A stretch of DNA of 64,000 bases from Geothermovivens sp964644845 (GTDB lineage Bacteria > Zhuqueibacterota > Zhuqueibacteria > Oleimicrobiales > Geothermoviventaceae), in the NCBI GenBank assembly GCA_964644845.1, contig CAZXXS010000077.1, positions 62,001 through 126,000 on the forward strand. Direction: 5' to 3'. Within the stretch, counting starts at the first letter, position 1. Each line of letters starts with the position of its first letter. Both the position numbers and the translations under genes were made by a program. Positions 8,682 through 17,522 of this stretch are shown piece by piece. Under the pieces are notes generated by a model, which did not search any database, had not been told where the DNA came from, and worked only from the letters and a program-made list of their open reading frames with translations.

Positions 8682-8713
8682 GTTTGGTTTACGAAGGGAG
8701 GTTGTGTTGGCCA

Positions 8714-9157
8714 ATGCCTGAGGACGAACCGCGAGTACTGGTCAGCGCCTGCCTGCTGGGGGTGCGCTGTCGCTACGACGGGAACACGGCGGAAGACCCG
8801 ACGCTACGGCAAGAACTCCGTGGCGCATGTGTGGTGCCGGTGTGCCCGGAACAACTTGGTGGTCTGCCGACACCGCGCTCACCCAGCGAGATCACCGGTG
8901 GTGACGGAAACGACGTCTTGAAGGGGCGTGCGCACGTACTGAACGAAGCGGGAGAAGACGTAACGGCCGCCTTCGTGCGGGGAGCCCAGGAGGCACTACG
9001 TTTGGCCGTGTCGTTCGGTTGTCAACGGGCGATTCTCAAGAGCCGCAGTCCCTCGTGCGGCAGCGGGCAGATTTACCGCCAGGGCAAACTGGTTCCTGGC
9101 GACGGGGTGACGGCTGCTCTTTTGAAGGTGCACGGGATCCAGGTCGAAACCCGGTAG
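8714..9157 (+). CDS. DUF523 family protein
   Basis: A 147-residue protein of the DUF523 family. The conserved cysteines are present: SACLLGVRCRYDG at the N-terminus, then a VPVCPEQLGGLPTPR segment, and LKSRSPSCGSGQIY in the last third. The family is widespread, small and cytoplasmic, and its biochemical function is unknown to me; the conserved Cys pattern suggests metal or redox chemistry, which is inference. Start ATG 8714 follows GGGAGG at 8696-8701, a long spacing of 12. TTG 8702 is in frame but too close to the Shine-Dalgarno sequence. The gene sits directly after a terminator, so its promoter must lie in or near that hairpin. Confidence 0.8.
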   Translation: MPEDEPRVLVSACLLGVRCRYDGNTAEDPTLRQELRGACVVPVCPEQLGGLPTPRSPSEITGGDGNDVLKGRAHVLNEAGEDVTAAFVRGAQEALRLAVSFGCQRAILKSRSPSCGSGQIYRQGKLVPGDGVTAALLKVHGIQVETR

Positions 9158-9231
9158 GGTTTCTTTCGTCTGAGGAAGTGAGCCCCTACTCGAGCGGTCT
9201 TGTGCGGTGGACCGTAAGTCCGAAATAAACC

Positions 9232-9260
9232 TTGATTTTGTGCTTGAGGGGTGGTTAAAT
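9232..9260 (+). promoter_or_regulatory. Candidate sigma-70 promoter of the outer-membrane barrel gene
   Basis: TTGATT (9232-9237), a 17-base spacer, then TTAAAT (9255-9260); TAAATT one base later is an alternative -10. The leader to ATG 9302 is about 35 bases. Confidence 0.5.
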
Positions 9261-9301
9261 TAGCCCAGGATGTGGAGTGGGCGGAAGTAAGGAGAACCGC
9301 C

Positions 9302-9946
9302 ATGAAAACAACGTCGAGCCTTGCTGCGGGAGTTCTGGCTGTTCTGTTGTTGGCGCCGCTGGCCTACGCCCAGAGGGAGAGCGTTTACGGTGTGGAGGTT
9401 GGCTACCGCAATCCGAAAGCCACGCAGTCAGGCTTTTCGGTGGGTGGCGTCTACGGTGTGGCGGCCGACGAGGCCGTGGACCTCGGTGTCGGATTCGATT
9501 TCTTCCGCCGGAAGTACACACGGGAAACCGAAGTCGCGTCGCAAGATTTCCCCAGTGGCGTGCACGAGACCACGGTTCAACGAGAACTGGAGTACACAAC
9601 AACCATCCTGCCGATCTACGGGTTCCTGACGATCAAGATGCCGATCAACTACAGCTCTTCCGTTTACCTGGAGGGTGCTCTCGGGTACACGTTTCTGTTC
9701 AGTGACGAGCGAAACTACGAGGAGCAGGTGGAGGCCAAACGTACGTACCACGGCATGTCCTGGCGGATGGGGGGTGGTCTCATGCACCGGATTGGTTCCC
9801 GCTCCTACCTGAAGCTCGGTGTGTTCTACCACAGTGCGGAAGTGAGCCGCGAGAAAGAGGAAAGTCCACGGGGCCTTCCGATCTGGAAATCGGTTGATCT
9901 CTCGGGAATCGGTGTGCGGGTCGGCGTGCGCATCGCGGCGTACTGA
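9302..9946 (+). CDS. Outer-membrane beta-barrel protein (porin/OmpW-like size)
   Basis: A 214-residue protein with a clear signal peptide (MKTTSSLAAGVLAVLLLAP, cleavage after AYA near residue 22). The mature part alternates hydrophobic and polar residues, with aromatic-rich strands (VYGVEVGYRNP, STVYLEGALGYTFLF-type, SYLKLGVFYH) and ends in a strand closing with RIAAY. This is the pattern of an 8-stranded barrel of the opacity/OmpA-like porin class. AAGGAG lies 7 bases before ATG 9302. Function is unassigned. It could equally be described as a porin-family hypothetical protein. Confidence 0.7.
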   Translation: MKTTSSLAAGVLAVLLLAPLAYAQRESVYGVEVGYRNPKATQSGFSVGGVYGVAADEAVDLGVGFDFFRRKYTRETEVASQDFPSGVHETTVQRELEYTTTILPIYGFLTIKMPINYSSSVYLEGALGYTFLFSDERNYEEQVEAKRTYHGMSWRMGGGLMHRIGSRSYLKLGVFYHSAEVSREKEESPRGLPIWKSVDLSGIGVRVGVRIAAY

Positions 9947-10098
9947 GAAGAGTAAAGTTGGCAAGCGAGTTTGAAGAGACTGTGGGGCGAGAAACAGGGG
10001 ACTCGATCGTGGACGGCTGAAAGGGAGTCGCACGTTTTTCTGCCAGGCCAGATCTGAGTTCAGGGGTTGTTGTTTCGCTGGTACCGGCTGGGAGACAA

Positions 10099-10923
10099 AT
10101 GGAGTACTACCGACAAACGACATTTGGCCTGGGTGCACGGTTCACACCCGCTGTCAAGGTCATCATCGCTGCCAACGTGTTGATTTACGTGTTGCAGCAT
10201 CTGGCGGGACCTTGGTTCACGGTCACGTTCGGGATGGTGCCGTGGGCTGTTCTGCACCGCTTCGCCGTTTGGCAGCTCGTGACCTACATGTTCTTGCACG
10301 GTGGCGTGTTTCACTTGCTTTTCAACCTGTTTACCCTGTGGATGTTCGGTGGTGAGGTGGAAGACACGCTGGGCACCCGTCAGTTTGTGCGTTTTTACTT
10401 CCTCACGGGTGTCGGTGGCGCAGTGTTTTACCTGCTCTTCCGTTCGGGTTCCACAGTACCGGTGATCGGGGCGTCGGCTGCCATTTACGGGGTGCTGGTG
10501 GCGTTTGCTGTTCTTTTTCCGCACCGGATTGTGACCCTCTTGCTGTTTCTGGTGATTCCGGTGAACCTGAAGGCCTGGCAACTGGCTGCCGTGTTCGTCG
10601 GCATCAGCGTACTTTTCGGTGTCACGGGTACGGCGGATGGTGTTGCGCATTTGGCTCACCTGGGTGGGGCTCTGGTTGGCTACCTTCTCCTGACCGGACG
10701 TCAGCACGTAGAGCGGCTTCAGGAGGAGATTGAGCTGGCGCAGGAGCGCAAGCGGCGCAAAGCAGAGCGGAAGCGACAAATTGCACGTGAAGAGCTTCAG
10801 CGCCAGGTCGACGCCATTTTGGACAAGATCAACGAGGTCGGTTACGACAATCTGACGGAAGAAGAGAAGGAAACACTGAAACGGGCGAGCAAGATTTTGG
10901 CCCAACACCCGGGTTCATCCTGA
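10099..10923 (+). CDS. Rhomboid family intramembrane serine protease with C-terminal coiled coil
   Basis: A 274-residue integral membrane protein. Six TM segments span about residues 18-205. The catalytic dyad is visible: Ser126 in GASAAIYG and His184 in the AHLAHLGG motif. The HGGVFHLLFNLFTLWMFG segment is the family's conserved second-helix region. The last 65 residues are highly charged and helical (RKRRKAERKR stretch), predicted as a cytoplasmic coiled coil, an addition common in rhomboids of the Bacteroidota/Chlorobi side. Rhomboids cut TM substrates; none can be named here. Start ATG 10099 has GGGAG close upstream. Confidence 0.88.
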   Translation: MEYYRQTTFGLGARFTPAVKVIIAANVLIYVLQHLAGPWFTVTFGMVPWAVLHRFAVWQLVTYMFLHGGVFHLLFNLFTLWMFGGEVEDTLGTRQFVRFYFLTGVGGAVFYLLFRSGSTVPVIGASAAIYGVLVAFAVLFPHRIVTLLLFLVIPVNLKAWQLAAVFVGISVLFGVTGTADGVAHLAHLGGALVGYLLLTGRQHVERLQEEIELAQERKRRKAERKRQIAREELQRQVDAILDKINEVGYDNLTEEEKETLKRASKILAQHPGSS

Positions 10924-10984
10924 GGGAAAAGTCACGGCGCGGTTTGGCGCATTTTTCACGTTGGGTGGGGTAAGCTGGATGTCT

Positions 10985-11004
10985 GGCCTTGTGCGGGCAA
11001 GGCC
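10985..11004 (+). terminator. Perfect hairpin between rhomboid and amidase genes
   Basis: GGCCTTG (10985-10991) pairs with CAAGGCC (10998-11004), loop TGCGGG. Only a weak T content follows, so it is a possible rather than a proven terminator of the rhomboid gene. Confidence 0.35.
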
Positions 11005-11085
11005 GATGTTGTGCATTCCGGGTGGCGGACGAGATTCCTTCAGGGAAGGCAAGTTTGGGGCTGTTCTGACGCAGGAGTGGTGGCG

Positions 11086-12639
11086 GTGAATGCTCGGTGG
11101 CGCAAATTACCTTCTGGCCCAGTCGCGAGCAGCGCGCAGAGAGCAAGCCTTGTAGCTGCCTTGGGCTTGCTTTTTTTGTGCTGGCTTCAGCAGCCAGCTT
11201 TGGCTGGCTTTCGGGTACAGTTCCTGGACGGACAAGGCGGTACACGCGTGCTCAGAAGCTGGTCGGTTGGCAAACTGGCCTACATTCCCGCTTCCGACCT
11301 GGCAGACGCGCTGGGAGCCCGGACGTTTGTGTCCAGTAAGGCGCCGAAATTTGTTCTGTACTTCGGCGGTGAGAACGTTGTTGTCACCGCGTTGAACCCC
11401 TTCGTGGTTGTCGGAACCCGCACGTTCCAGATGTTTGGGGAAACTCTTTTGCGTGACGGCGAATTCTGGGTGCCGGAGGAATCCTTTTGCTCGTTCTTGG
11501 CCAGAATGTTTCCGGAGGAGTTGCGCTACGTTCCTGACACGCACTTGCTTCAGGTCAGGACAAAAGGTGCGAATATTCTGGCCGTTAGGGCGGAGGAAAA
11601 GGCGAACGGTACTCTGATCCACATTCGTACCAGTCGGCCCTTCAAGGCCGAGCATGTGTCTACACGCTACAGTCACGGCTGGCTCTACGTGGACATCTAC
11701 GGGGGCAAGGTGGACAGTACTCGCCTCGGTGCGCAGCTGGGTTCACGACTGGTCCGGTCTGTTGTGCCGTTGCAATTGGGGCAGACTGCGCAGCTTGCGT
11801 TTCGCCTGCGCAGCCAAGTGTCGCAACGGAAGGTGTACTGCCGCGACAATCCGCCCGAAATCTTGGTGTCGCTCCGCACAGCTGAAGTTTTGTCCGAAAA
11901 GATTCTGGAGACGCTGCGTCGAGAACGTCAGAAGTGGTTGATCGACGCTGTGGTCATTGATCCAGGGCATGGTGGGCACGACCCGGGTTCCATCGGCCGA
12001 CGCGGGACTTACGAGAAAGACGTAACGCTGGCCATTGCCAAACGGTTGAAGCGCATCCTCGAGCGGGACGTGGGGGTGAAGGTCTACATGACCCGAAACA
12101 CCGACCGGTTCGTGCCTTTGAAGGACCGGACCAGGTTCGCTAACGAAAAAGGGGCGAAGCTGTTCATCAGCATCCACGCCAATGCCAACCGGAATCGGCG
12201 GGTGCACGGTGTGGAGACGTACTTTCTGGGGCCTGCGAAGACGGAGGAAGCCCGTGAGGTAGCGCGGCTGGAGAACTCGGCAATCCGTTACGAGGACGAC
12301 GTGCACGACTACAAAGACCTGAGCGATGAGAATTTCATCTTGGCAGCGCTGGCGCAGAATTCCTTCAATCACGAGAGCCAGGATCTTGCGGCGCTGATTC
12401 AGCAGAATTTGGTGCGCTACACAGGGCTGCAGGATCGTGGGGTTCGGCAGGCAGGTTACTACGTGCTGATTGGTGCTGCCATGCCGAACGTCCTCGTGGA
12501 GACAGCGTTCATTTCGAACCCACGCGAAGAGAGGTTGCTCAAAAGCCCGAAATTCCAGGAAAAGGTGGCTCGCGCCATTGCCAACGCAGTGCGGGTGTTC
12601 AAACGCCGGTACGAAAGGGAGCTGGCGGCGCTGCGCTGA
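11086..12639 (+). CDS. N-acetylmuramoyl-L-alanine amidase (Amidase_3) with N-terminal AMIN-like region
   Basis: A 517-residue secreted amidase that cleaves the bond between MurNAc and the stem peptide. The signal peptide is at about residues 20-40 (LVAALGLLFLCWL). Residues 45-150 resemble a copper-amine-oxidase-N-like / stalk domain, about 160-275 an AMIN domain (NGTLIHIRTSRPF), and about 285-515 Amidase_3. Zn-site motifs are VVIDPGHGGHDPG, the GTYEKDVTLAIA glutamate, FISIHANAN and VETAFISNP. I chose GTG 11086, 8 bases after AGGAG (11073-11077); GTG 11077 and 11080 are too close to the Shine-Dalgarno sequence. The likely partner is an M23 activator, but none is adjacent. Confidence 0.9.
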   Translation: MNARWRKLPSGPVASSAQRASLVAALGLLFLCWLQQPALAGFRVQFLDGQGGTRVLRSWSVGKLAYIPASDLADALGARTFVSSKAPKFVLYFGGENVVVTALNPFVVVGTRTFQMFGETLLRDGEFWVPEESFCSFLARMFPEELRYVPDTHLLQVRTKGANILAVRAEEKANGTLIHIRTSRPFKAEHVSTRYSHGWLYVDIYGGKVDSTRLGAQLGSRLVRSVVPLQLGQTAQLAFRLRSQVSQRKVYCRDNPPEILVSLRTAEVLSEKILETLRRERQKWLIDAVVIDPGHGGHDPGSIGRRGTYEKDVTLAIAKRLKRILERDVGVKVYMTRNTDRFVPLKDRTRFANEKGAKLFISIHANANRNRRVHGVETYFLGPAKTEEAREVARLENSAIRYEDDVHDYKDLSDENFILAALAQNSFNHESQDLAALIQQNLVRYTGLQDRGVRQAGYYVLIGAAMPNVLVETAFISNPREERLLKSPKFQEKVARAIANAVRVFKRRYERELAALR

Positions 12640-12641
12640 GA

Positions 12642-12671
12642 GAAATCGAGCTGGCAGATTTCGAGACTTTT
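12642..12671 (+). terminator. Weak hairpin after the amidase gene
   Basis: GAAATC (12642-12647) pairs with GATTTC (12657-12662), followed by GAGACTTTT. Short stem and short T-run; possible weak terminator. Confidence 0.3.
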
Positions 12672-12796
12672 GGGGGTGGTTACAGACAACTTTCGAGCAC
12701 CGTTGCGTGGTGAGTAGCGGCGGTTTCGGAAGTGGGGGGCGTCGCTGGTGGGATCGTCTTGGGGACAAGGGAACTTAACTCACGGAGAACGGACGA

Positions 12797-14086
12797 ATGG
12801 GCGGAAAGTACGTGTACAAAGAACCTGCACCGTTGAAGGGCTCCGAGGATGACCCCTTCGAGTCCATGATGGCCCGCTTCGAGGTTGCCTCGGAGCTTCT
12901 CGGCTTGGAACCTGGTGTATACGAGTTTCTGAAAGTGCCGGAGAAGCAAATTATCGTGTCCATCCCGATCCAGATGGACGATGGCTCGGTTCAGGTTTTC
13001 GAGGGGTACCGTGTGATCCACAGCAGCGTTCGCGGGCCCTCCAAGGGTGGTGTGCGTTTTGGACCCGATGTGAATCTGAACGAGGTGAAAGCACTGGCTG
13101 CCTGGATGACGTGGAAGTGCGCCGTGGTGAACATCCCGTTCGGAGGCGCCAAGGGCGGTGTGCGCGTCGATCCTCGAAGCCTGACCACAACGCAGCTTGA
13201 GAAAGTGACACGTCGATACACCGCGGCTCTGCTCGACATCTTGGGTCCCGAGAGTGACGTTCCGGCCCCAGACATGAACACGAATGAGCAGATCATGGGC
13301 TGGATCATGGACACGTACAGCATGCACGCGCGTCACACGGTGACCGCGGTCGTCACGGGCAAGCCGGTGTACCTGGGCGGGTCGCTCGGACGCCGTGAAG
13401 CCACGGGCCGAGGCGTGATGGTCGTAGCCCTGCGGGCCATGGAACGCCTGGGCTTGAAACCGCAGCAGTGCCGGGTGGCCGTGCAAGGGTTCGGCAACGT
13501 GGGGTCTGTAGCGGCCAAACTGCTGGAAGAACAAGGCTGCAAAGTGGTCGCCATCAGCGACATCACGGGTGGGTACCACAATTCGCAGGGCATCGACGTG
13601 CAAGGTGCCATCGATTACGTCCGCGAGCACGGCAGCCTGGAGGGCTTCAACGGCGGTGACAGGGTTACCAACGAAGAGCTTCTGGAACTCGACTGTGACA
13701 TCCTGGTTCCAGCCGCCAAGGAAGACCAGATTACCAGCAAGAACGCGGAGCGGATCAAGGCGAAAATCATCGTCGAAGGCGCGAACGGCCCAACGACGGC
13801 CAAAGCTGATCCGATTCTGGAGTCCCGTGGTGTGTACGTTGTGCCGGACATCTTGGCCAATGCCGGCGGTGTCACAGTATCCTACTTTGAATGGGTGCAG
13901 AATCGAATGGGCTACTCGTGGACACTGGAGGATGTCAACTCTCGGCTGGCAAGGATCATGACTGAGAGTTTCGACGAGGTGGCTGCGACGGCTGAGAAGT
14001 TTGGTGTTTCCATGCGGTTGGGAGCGTACATTTTGGGCATCGACCGCGTTGCCAAAACGCTGAAGCTGCGCGGGATTTACGCCTGA
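12797..14086 (+). CDS. gdhA: Glutamate dehydrogenase (Glu/Leu/Phe/Val dehydrogenase family)
   Basis: A 429-residue protein, typical of hexameric GDH of the roughly 420-residue class. It interconverts glutamate with 2-oxoglutarate and ammonium. The catalytic Lys is in PFGGAKGGV at about residue 119, the conserved APDMNT Asp at about 155, and the nucleotide-binding GFGNVGS lies in the second half. An Asp after the second Rossmann strand (VAISDITGG) is compatible with NAD use, though dual specificity is common. Start ATG 12797 has GGAG upstream. It precedes the citrate lyase genes; both touch 2-oxoglutarate/citrate metabolism, but a 316-base gap separates them. Confidence 0.92.
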   Translation: MGGKYVYKEPAPLKGSEDDPFESMMARFEVASELLGLEPGVYEFLKVPEKQIIVSIPIQMDDGSVQVFEGYRVIHSSVRGPSKGGVRFGPDVNLNEVKALAAWMTWKCAVVNIPFGGAKGGVRVDPRSLTTTQLEKVTRRYTAALLDILGPESDVPAPDMNTNEQIMGWIMDTYSMHARHTVTAVVTGKPVYLGGSLGRREATGRGVMVVALRAMERLGLKPQQCRVAVQGFGNVGSVAAKLLEEQGCKVVAISDITGGYHNSQGIDVQGAIDYVREHGSLEGFNGGDRVTNEELLELDCDILVPAAKEDQITSKNAERIKAKIIVEGANGPTTAKADPILESRGVYVVPDILANAGGVTVSYFEWVQNRMGYSWTLEDVNSRLARIMTESFDEVAATAEKFGVSMRLGAYILGIDRVAKTLKLRGIYA

Positions 14087-14402
14087 GTATTTTGCGAAGA
14101 GGCCCGTTGCCAAGGGAATGAACGTACGTTTCCTCCTACGCAGGATGGGTTTTCCCGCATCGGCGGGGTACGAAGGGGGGCGGCTTGTGTAAGACATGCT
14201 CTTGCGTCACCAGTAACGGCACGAGACCTTCAGGGATTTCGAGGGTTTGGGGAAGAGTCCCGCCTGGAGAAGGCGAGGGAAGGAGTTCGGCTTTTTCGCC
14301 CGATCCTTTTACTCGTCAGTCTCGGCGAGCGAGAGAGTTCTTCGGCAAACCGCGTTGCTTCCTGTTGAAGGTGGCAACGCTCAGGAGGAACAGGAGCACA
14401 GC
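14087..14402 (+). other. Intergenic region before the citrate lyase genes
   Basis: 316 bases with no supportable gene. A small inverted repeat (GATGGG ... CCCGCATC around 14145-14162) is visible. I see no convincing TTGACA/TATAAT pair, so either the cit genes use a different promoter class or are read through from gdhA. Confidence 0.35.
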
Positions 14403-15605
14403 ATGCCAAGCGTTGCGAGAGCTGGTACTGAGATTAAGAGCGATCTGATTGTTGAGATCGAGCGAAAAGAAAAGGGTGGGATCAATCTCGACGTGCAAAG
14501 CAGCGTGGGTGCGCTGTTCGGGGGACAGATTCGCCAGGTGGTGTTGGCCACGCTAAGGCAACTTGGTGTGAAGAACGCCGCCGTCCGGGTTCAGGACAAA
14601 GGGGCATTGGACTGGGTCATCCAGGCGCGTGTGGAAGCTGCTGTACGGCGGCTCTGGCCGGTGGAAGAGCCGGGGGCGCTGCCCGAACGCAGGGTTCGCT
14701 GGGATCATGCTCCGAAAGACCGTTTGCGCCGAACCCGGCTTTACCTGCCGGGCAACAATCCTGATCTGATGCTCAACGCTGGCCTTTTTGGGCCGGATGC
14801 CATCATTCTGGATCTTGAGGACTCCGTGGCACCTTCTGAGAAAGATGCTGCAAGAGTGCTTGTCCGGAATGCCCTGCTGCAGGTGGATTTCATGAGCTCT
14901 GAGCGCATCGTCCGGATCAACCCGATGAGTACGGAGTTTGGCCCCGTTGATTTGGAAATGGTTGTGCCCGTGTGGCCCGACACGCTGCTCATCCCAAAAT
15001 GTGAGAGTGTGGAAGACGTGCTGTCTGTGGCAGGGGAGTTGGACAAACTGGAAGCGACGCACGACGTGCCGTGGCACATTCATTTGATGCCGCTAATCGA
15101 GACGGCACGCGGCGTTTGGAATGCGTACGACATCGCTGCGGCCAGCGACAGAGTCGTAGCGCTGGCTTTTGGGGCCGAAGACTTCACGGCCGACATCGGT
15201 GCCGAGCGCACGCCGGAGGGCAAAGAGAGTTTTGTGGCGCGGAGCCTCATTGTGCTGGGGGCCAAGGCCGCGGGCGTGCAGGCCATCGACACCGTTTACT
15301 CCGATGTTCAGGATGTCGAGGGGCTTATCAAGAGCACCGAAGAGAGTATGGCACTCGGTTTCGACGGTAAGGGCGTAATTCACCCATCACAGATCGAGCC
15401 CATTCACAAGGTTTTTGCGCCGTCTCCAGAGCGTATCGAGTACGCCAAAAAAGTAGTTGCCGCGCTGAAAGAAGCCGAGGCGCGCGGGTCTGGCGTGGCC
15501 ACGCTGGGCACCAAGATGATCGACGCGCCGATTGTGGCGAGGGCGCGGAAGATTTTGAGACTTGCGAAAGCGATGGGTCTGGTTTCTGAGGAAGACGACT
15601 TATGA
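14403..15605 (+). CDS. citE: Citrate lyase, fused CitD (acyl carrier) and CitE (beta, citryl-ACP lyase)
   Basis: A 400-residue fusion. Residues 1-90 match CitD, the gamma acyl-carrier subunit (KGGINLDVQSSV, FGGQIRQVV, DKGALDWVIQAR). Residues about 100-400 match CitE, the beta subunit that cleaves citryl-thioester to acetyl-ACP and oxaloacetate (RRTRLYLPGNNP, AIILDLEDSVAPSEKD, LIETARG, FGAEDFTADIG). In usual operons citD and citE are separate genes. Ser13 in AGTEIKSD is the nearest candidate for the 2'-(phosphoribosyl)-3'-dephospho-CoA attachment serine, but it is shifted one residue relative to the family Ser14 as I remember it. AGGAG lies 6 bases before ATG 14403. The stop overlaps citF by 4 bases. 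Confidence 0.88.
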   Translation: MPSVARAGTEIKSDLIVEIERKEKGGINLDVQSSVGALFGGQIRQVVLATLRQLGVKNAAVRVQDKGALDWVIQARVEAAVRRLWPVEEPGALPERRVRWDHAPKDRLRRTRLYLPGNNPDLMLNAGLFGPDAIILDLEDSVAPSEKDAARVLVRNALLQVDFMSSERIVRINPMSTEFGPVDLEMVVPVWPDTLLIPKCESVEDVLSVAGELDKLEATHDVPWHIHLMPLIETARGVWNAYDIAAASDRVVALAFGAEDFTADIGAERTPEGKESFVARSLIVLGAKAAGVQAIDTVYSDVQDVEGLIKSTEESMALGFDGKGVIHPSQIEPIHKVFAPSPERIEYAKKVVAALKEAEARGSGVATLGTKMIDAPIVARARKILRLAKAMGLVSEEDDL

Positions 15606-17152
15606 AGATGATCGAGAATGCCGTAGGGCGGCTCATTCCTGAGGAAATCGAGGGGCGGAAATTACGCCCCTTTGCGGGTGTTTACGCAGACAAGGGCGGT
15701 GGCCGAAAAGCGGCTCCGCCAATCCCAGCCGCAAGCCTGTACCGCAACAAGCTGCTCAAGTCGCTGGACGAAGCCATCGACGCGTGCGACATCGAAGATG
15801 GGATGACCATCTCGTTTCACCACCATCTGCGGGACGGCGACTACGTTGTCAACATGGTGATGGAGCGGCTGGCAGCGCGTGGGTTGCGGAACCTGGTTTT
15901 GGCACCGTCGGCGCTTTTCCCATGCCACGAGCCTCTCGTTAAACTAATCGAGAAAGGGGTGATCGATCACATTGAGGGATCGATGAATGGCCCGGTTGGC
16001 AGGGCTTGTTCGCTCGGTAAGATGAAGCACGTGTCGATCCTACGGTCGCACGGTGGCCGGTACCGAGCCATTCAGGACGGTGATCTTCACATTGACGTAG
16101 CGTTCATTGCCGCTCCTTGTGCCGATCCGCACGGCAATGCGAACGGTGTGTACGGAAAATCCGCCTGTGGGCCCCTTGGCTTTGCCCTTGCGGATTCTCT
16201 CTACGCGGACAAGGTGGTGGTGGTTACGGACAACCTTGTGCCGTTTCCTTGCTACCCGTGGAGCATTGAAGGGGGAAATGTCGACTACGTGGTCCAGGTC
16301 GATTCGATCGGCGACCCTCAGCGAATTGTGTCGGGCACGACCCAGATTACGCGCAGCCCAACGCGGCTTCTAATCGCCAGGTACGCGGCTCAACTGGTTT
16401 ACGAAAGCGGTTTGATGCACGAAGAAGCTTTCTCTTTTCAGGCTGGAGCTGGTGGCGTTTCTCTGGCGTTCATTCAGTATCTGGCCGAGTACATGGAAAA
16501 GGATGGCATCGTGGCGGCGTTCGCGCGGGGTGGCTCCACGCGTTTCCTGGTGGACATGCTGCGCCGCGGACTCACGAAGTACATTCTGGACGGTCAGAGC
16601 TTCGACCTGGTGGGCGTGGAATCCCTGCGGGACGACCCTCGTCACATCGAAACCAACCCGTTTGTGTCGTACAATTACCACACAAAGGGCTGTTTTGCCT
16701 CGATGGTCACCGTGTCTGTGCTCGGTGCCACAGAGGTGGATCTGAACTTCAACGTCAACGTGAACACGCACTCGGACGGCTGGCTGCTGCACGGGATTGG
16801 CGGCTTCACAGATGCGGCGGACGCTCAGTTCACGATCATCACGGCTCCACTGGTGCGAAGTCGTCTGCCGATCATCGTGGATGAGGTAACCACAGTTACG
16901 GCACCAGGCGAAATGATCGATGCCGTTGTCACGGAGCGGGGAATTGCCATCAACCCAAGGCGACAGGACATCCTCGACCGCTTGCGGCACACGGATTTGC
17001 CAATCGTGCCAATTGAGAAATTGTACAAGATTGCGCACGACCTCAGCGGCGAACCGGAGAAACCCGAGTTTACCGACCGCATCGTGGCGCTGATTGAGTT
17101 CAGGGATGGCACAGTCATCGACGTGGTGCGGCAGCTGGTGCCGAAATCCTGA
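15602..17152 (+). CDS. citF: Citrate lyase alpha subunit (citrate:acetyl-ACP transferase)
   Basis: A 516-residue protein, the usual CitF length. It exchanges the acetyl group on the CitD thioester for citrate, forming citryl-ACP for CitE. Family features include the GMTISFHHHLRDGDYV segment near residue 68, the GPVGRACSLG region, AAPCADPHGNANG, and the GGFTDAADAQ and ERGIAINPRR motifs towards the C-terminus. The start is coupled to the CitDE stop by an ATGA overlap; Met3 is an alternative start. CitC (ligase), CitX and CitG, which activate the carrier, are not in the window and must be elsewhere if the enzyme is active. Confidence 0.92.
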   Translation: MKMIENAVGRLIPEEIEGRKLRPFAGVYADKGGGRKAAPPIPAASLYRNKLLKSLDEAIDACDIEDGMTISFHHHLRDGDYVVNMVMERLAARGLRNLVLAPSALFPCHEPLVKLIEKGVIDHIEGSMNGPVGRACSLGKMKHVSILRSHGGRYRAIQDGDLHIDVAFIAAPCADPHGNANGVYGKSACGPLGFALADSLYADKVVVVTDNLVPFPCYPWSIEGGNVDYVVQVDSIGDPQRIVSGTTQITRSPTRLLIARYAAQLVYESGLMHEEAFSFQAGAGGVSLAFIQYLAEYMEKDGIVAAFARGGSTRFLVDMLRRGLTKYILDGQSFDLVGVESLRDDPRHIETNPFVSYNYHTKGCFASMVTVSVLGATEVDLNFNVNVNTHSDGWLLHGIGGFTDAADAQFTIITAPLVRSRLPIIVDEVTTVTAPGEMIDAVVTERGIAINPRRQDILDRLRHTDLPIVPIEKLYKIAHDLSGEPEKPEFTDRIVALIEFRDGTVIDVVRQLVPKS

Positions 17153-17276
17153 GGTTAACAGGGGCGTCTCCGGGGTGAGAAGCACCTGAACGGGACGTCG
17201 AACGTGTTGGGTGGGGGCCTGGTGCTACGAGCTGGGGCAAGTGTCTGGATTTTGAGTGCGTAGCAGCACATTCTGT

Positions 17277-17305
17277 TTGACTATTAGGGGCAGAAGGGCT
17301 ATATT
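17277..17305 (+). promoter_or_regulatory. Sigma-70 promoter of the secDF transcription unit
   Basis: TTGACT (17277-17282), a 17-base spacer, TATATT (17300-17305). The leader to ATG 17523 is about 210 bases, unusually long for this window. The 17153-17522 gap otherwise contains no gene. Confidence 0.7.
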
Positions 17306-17362
17306 ACGTGCGATTTTCCGGCCGCTTAGAGTTGTGACGTCCAAGTGGTGGTCGTACAAAGG

Positions 17363-17384
17363 GCCCAGCGGCGAGACGCTGGGC
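17363..17384 (+). other. Perfect stem-loop in the secDF leader
   Basis: GCCCAGCG (17363-17370) pairs with CGCTGGGC (17377-17384), loop GCGAGA. It lies about 50 bases after the predicted transcription start and is followed by GAATTTACG rather than a T-run. It may be an RNA regulatory element or an RNA-stabilising hairpin; no known riboswitch was recognised. Confidence 0.4.
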
Positions 17385-17522
17385 GAATTTACGTTTGAGC
17401 CCTCAGGGGTAGCAGGGAAGTCTGCCGCGTGCTTTTTGGCAGGCCAAAGGTGGCAGGAAAGGCGCTCGGCTTGACTGGGCCAACCACTTTTTCAATGATT
17501 ACGCTGTGAAGGAGTGTAACGC

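Noticed and set aside
9857..9867. GAGGAAAGTCC string resembling the conserved RNase P RNA core
   Set aside because: It lies inside the outer-membrane barrel coding sequence, and the other conserved RNase P elements do not follow.
12680..14197. 505-codon antisense frame over glutamate dehydrogenase
   Set aside because: The plus strand encodes an unmistakable GDH; the antisense product is His/Arg-rich with no family resemblance.
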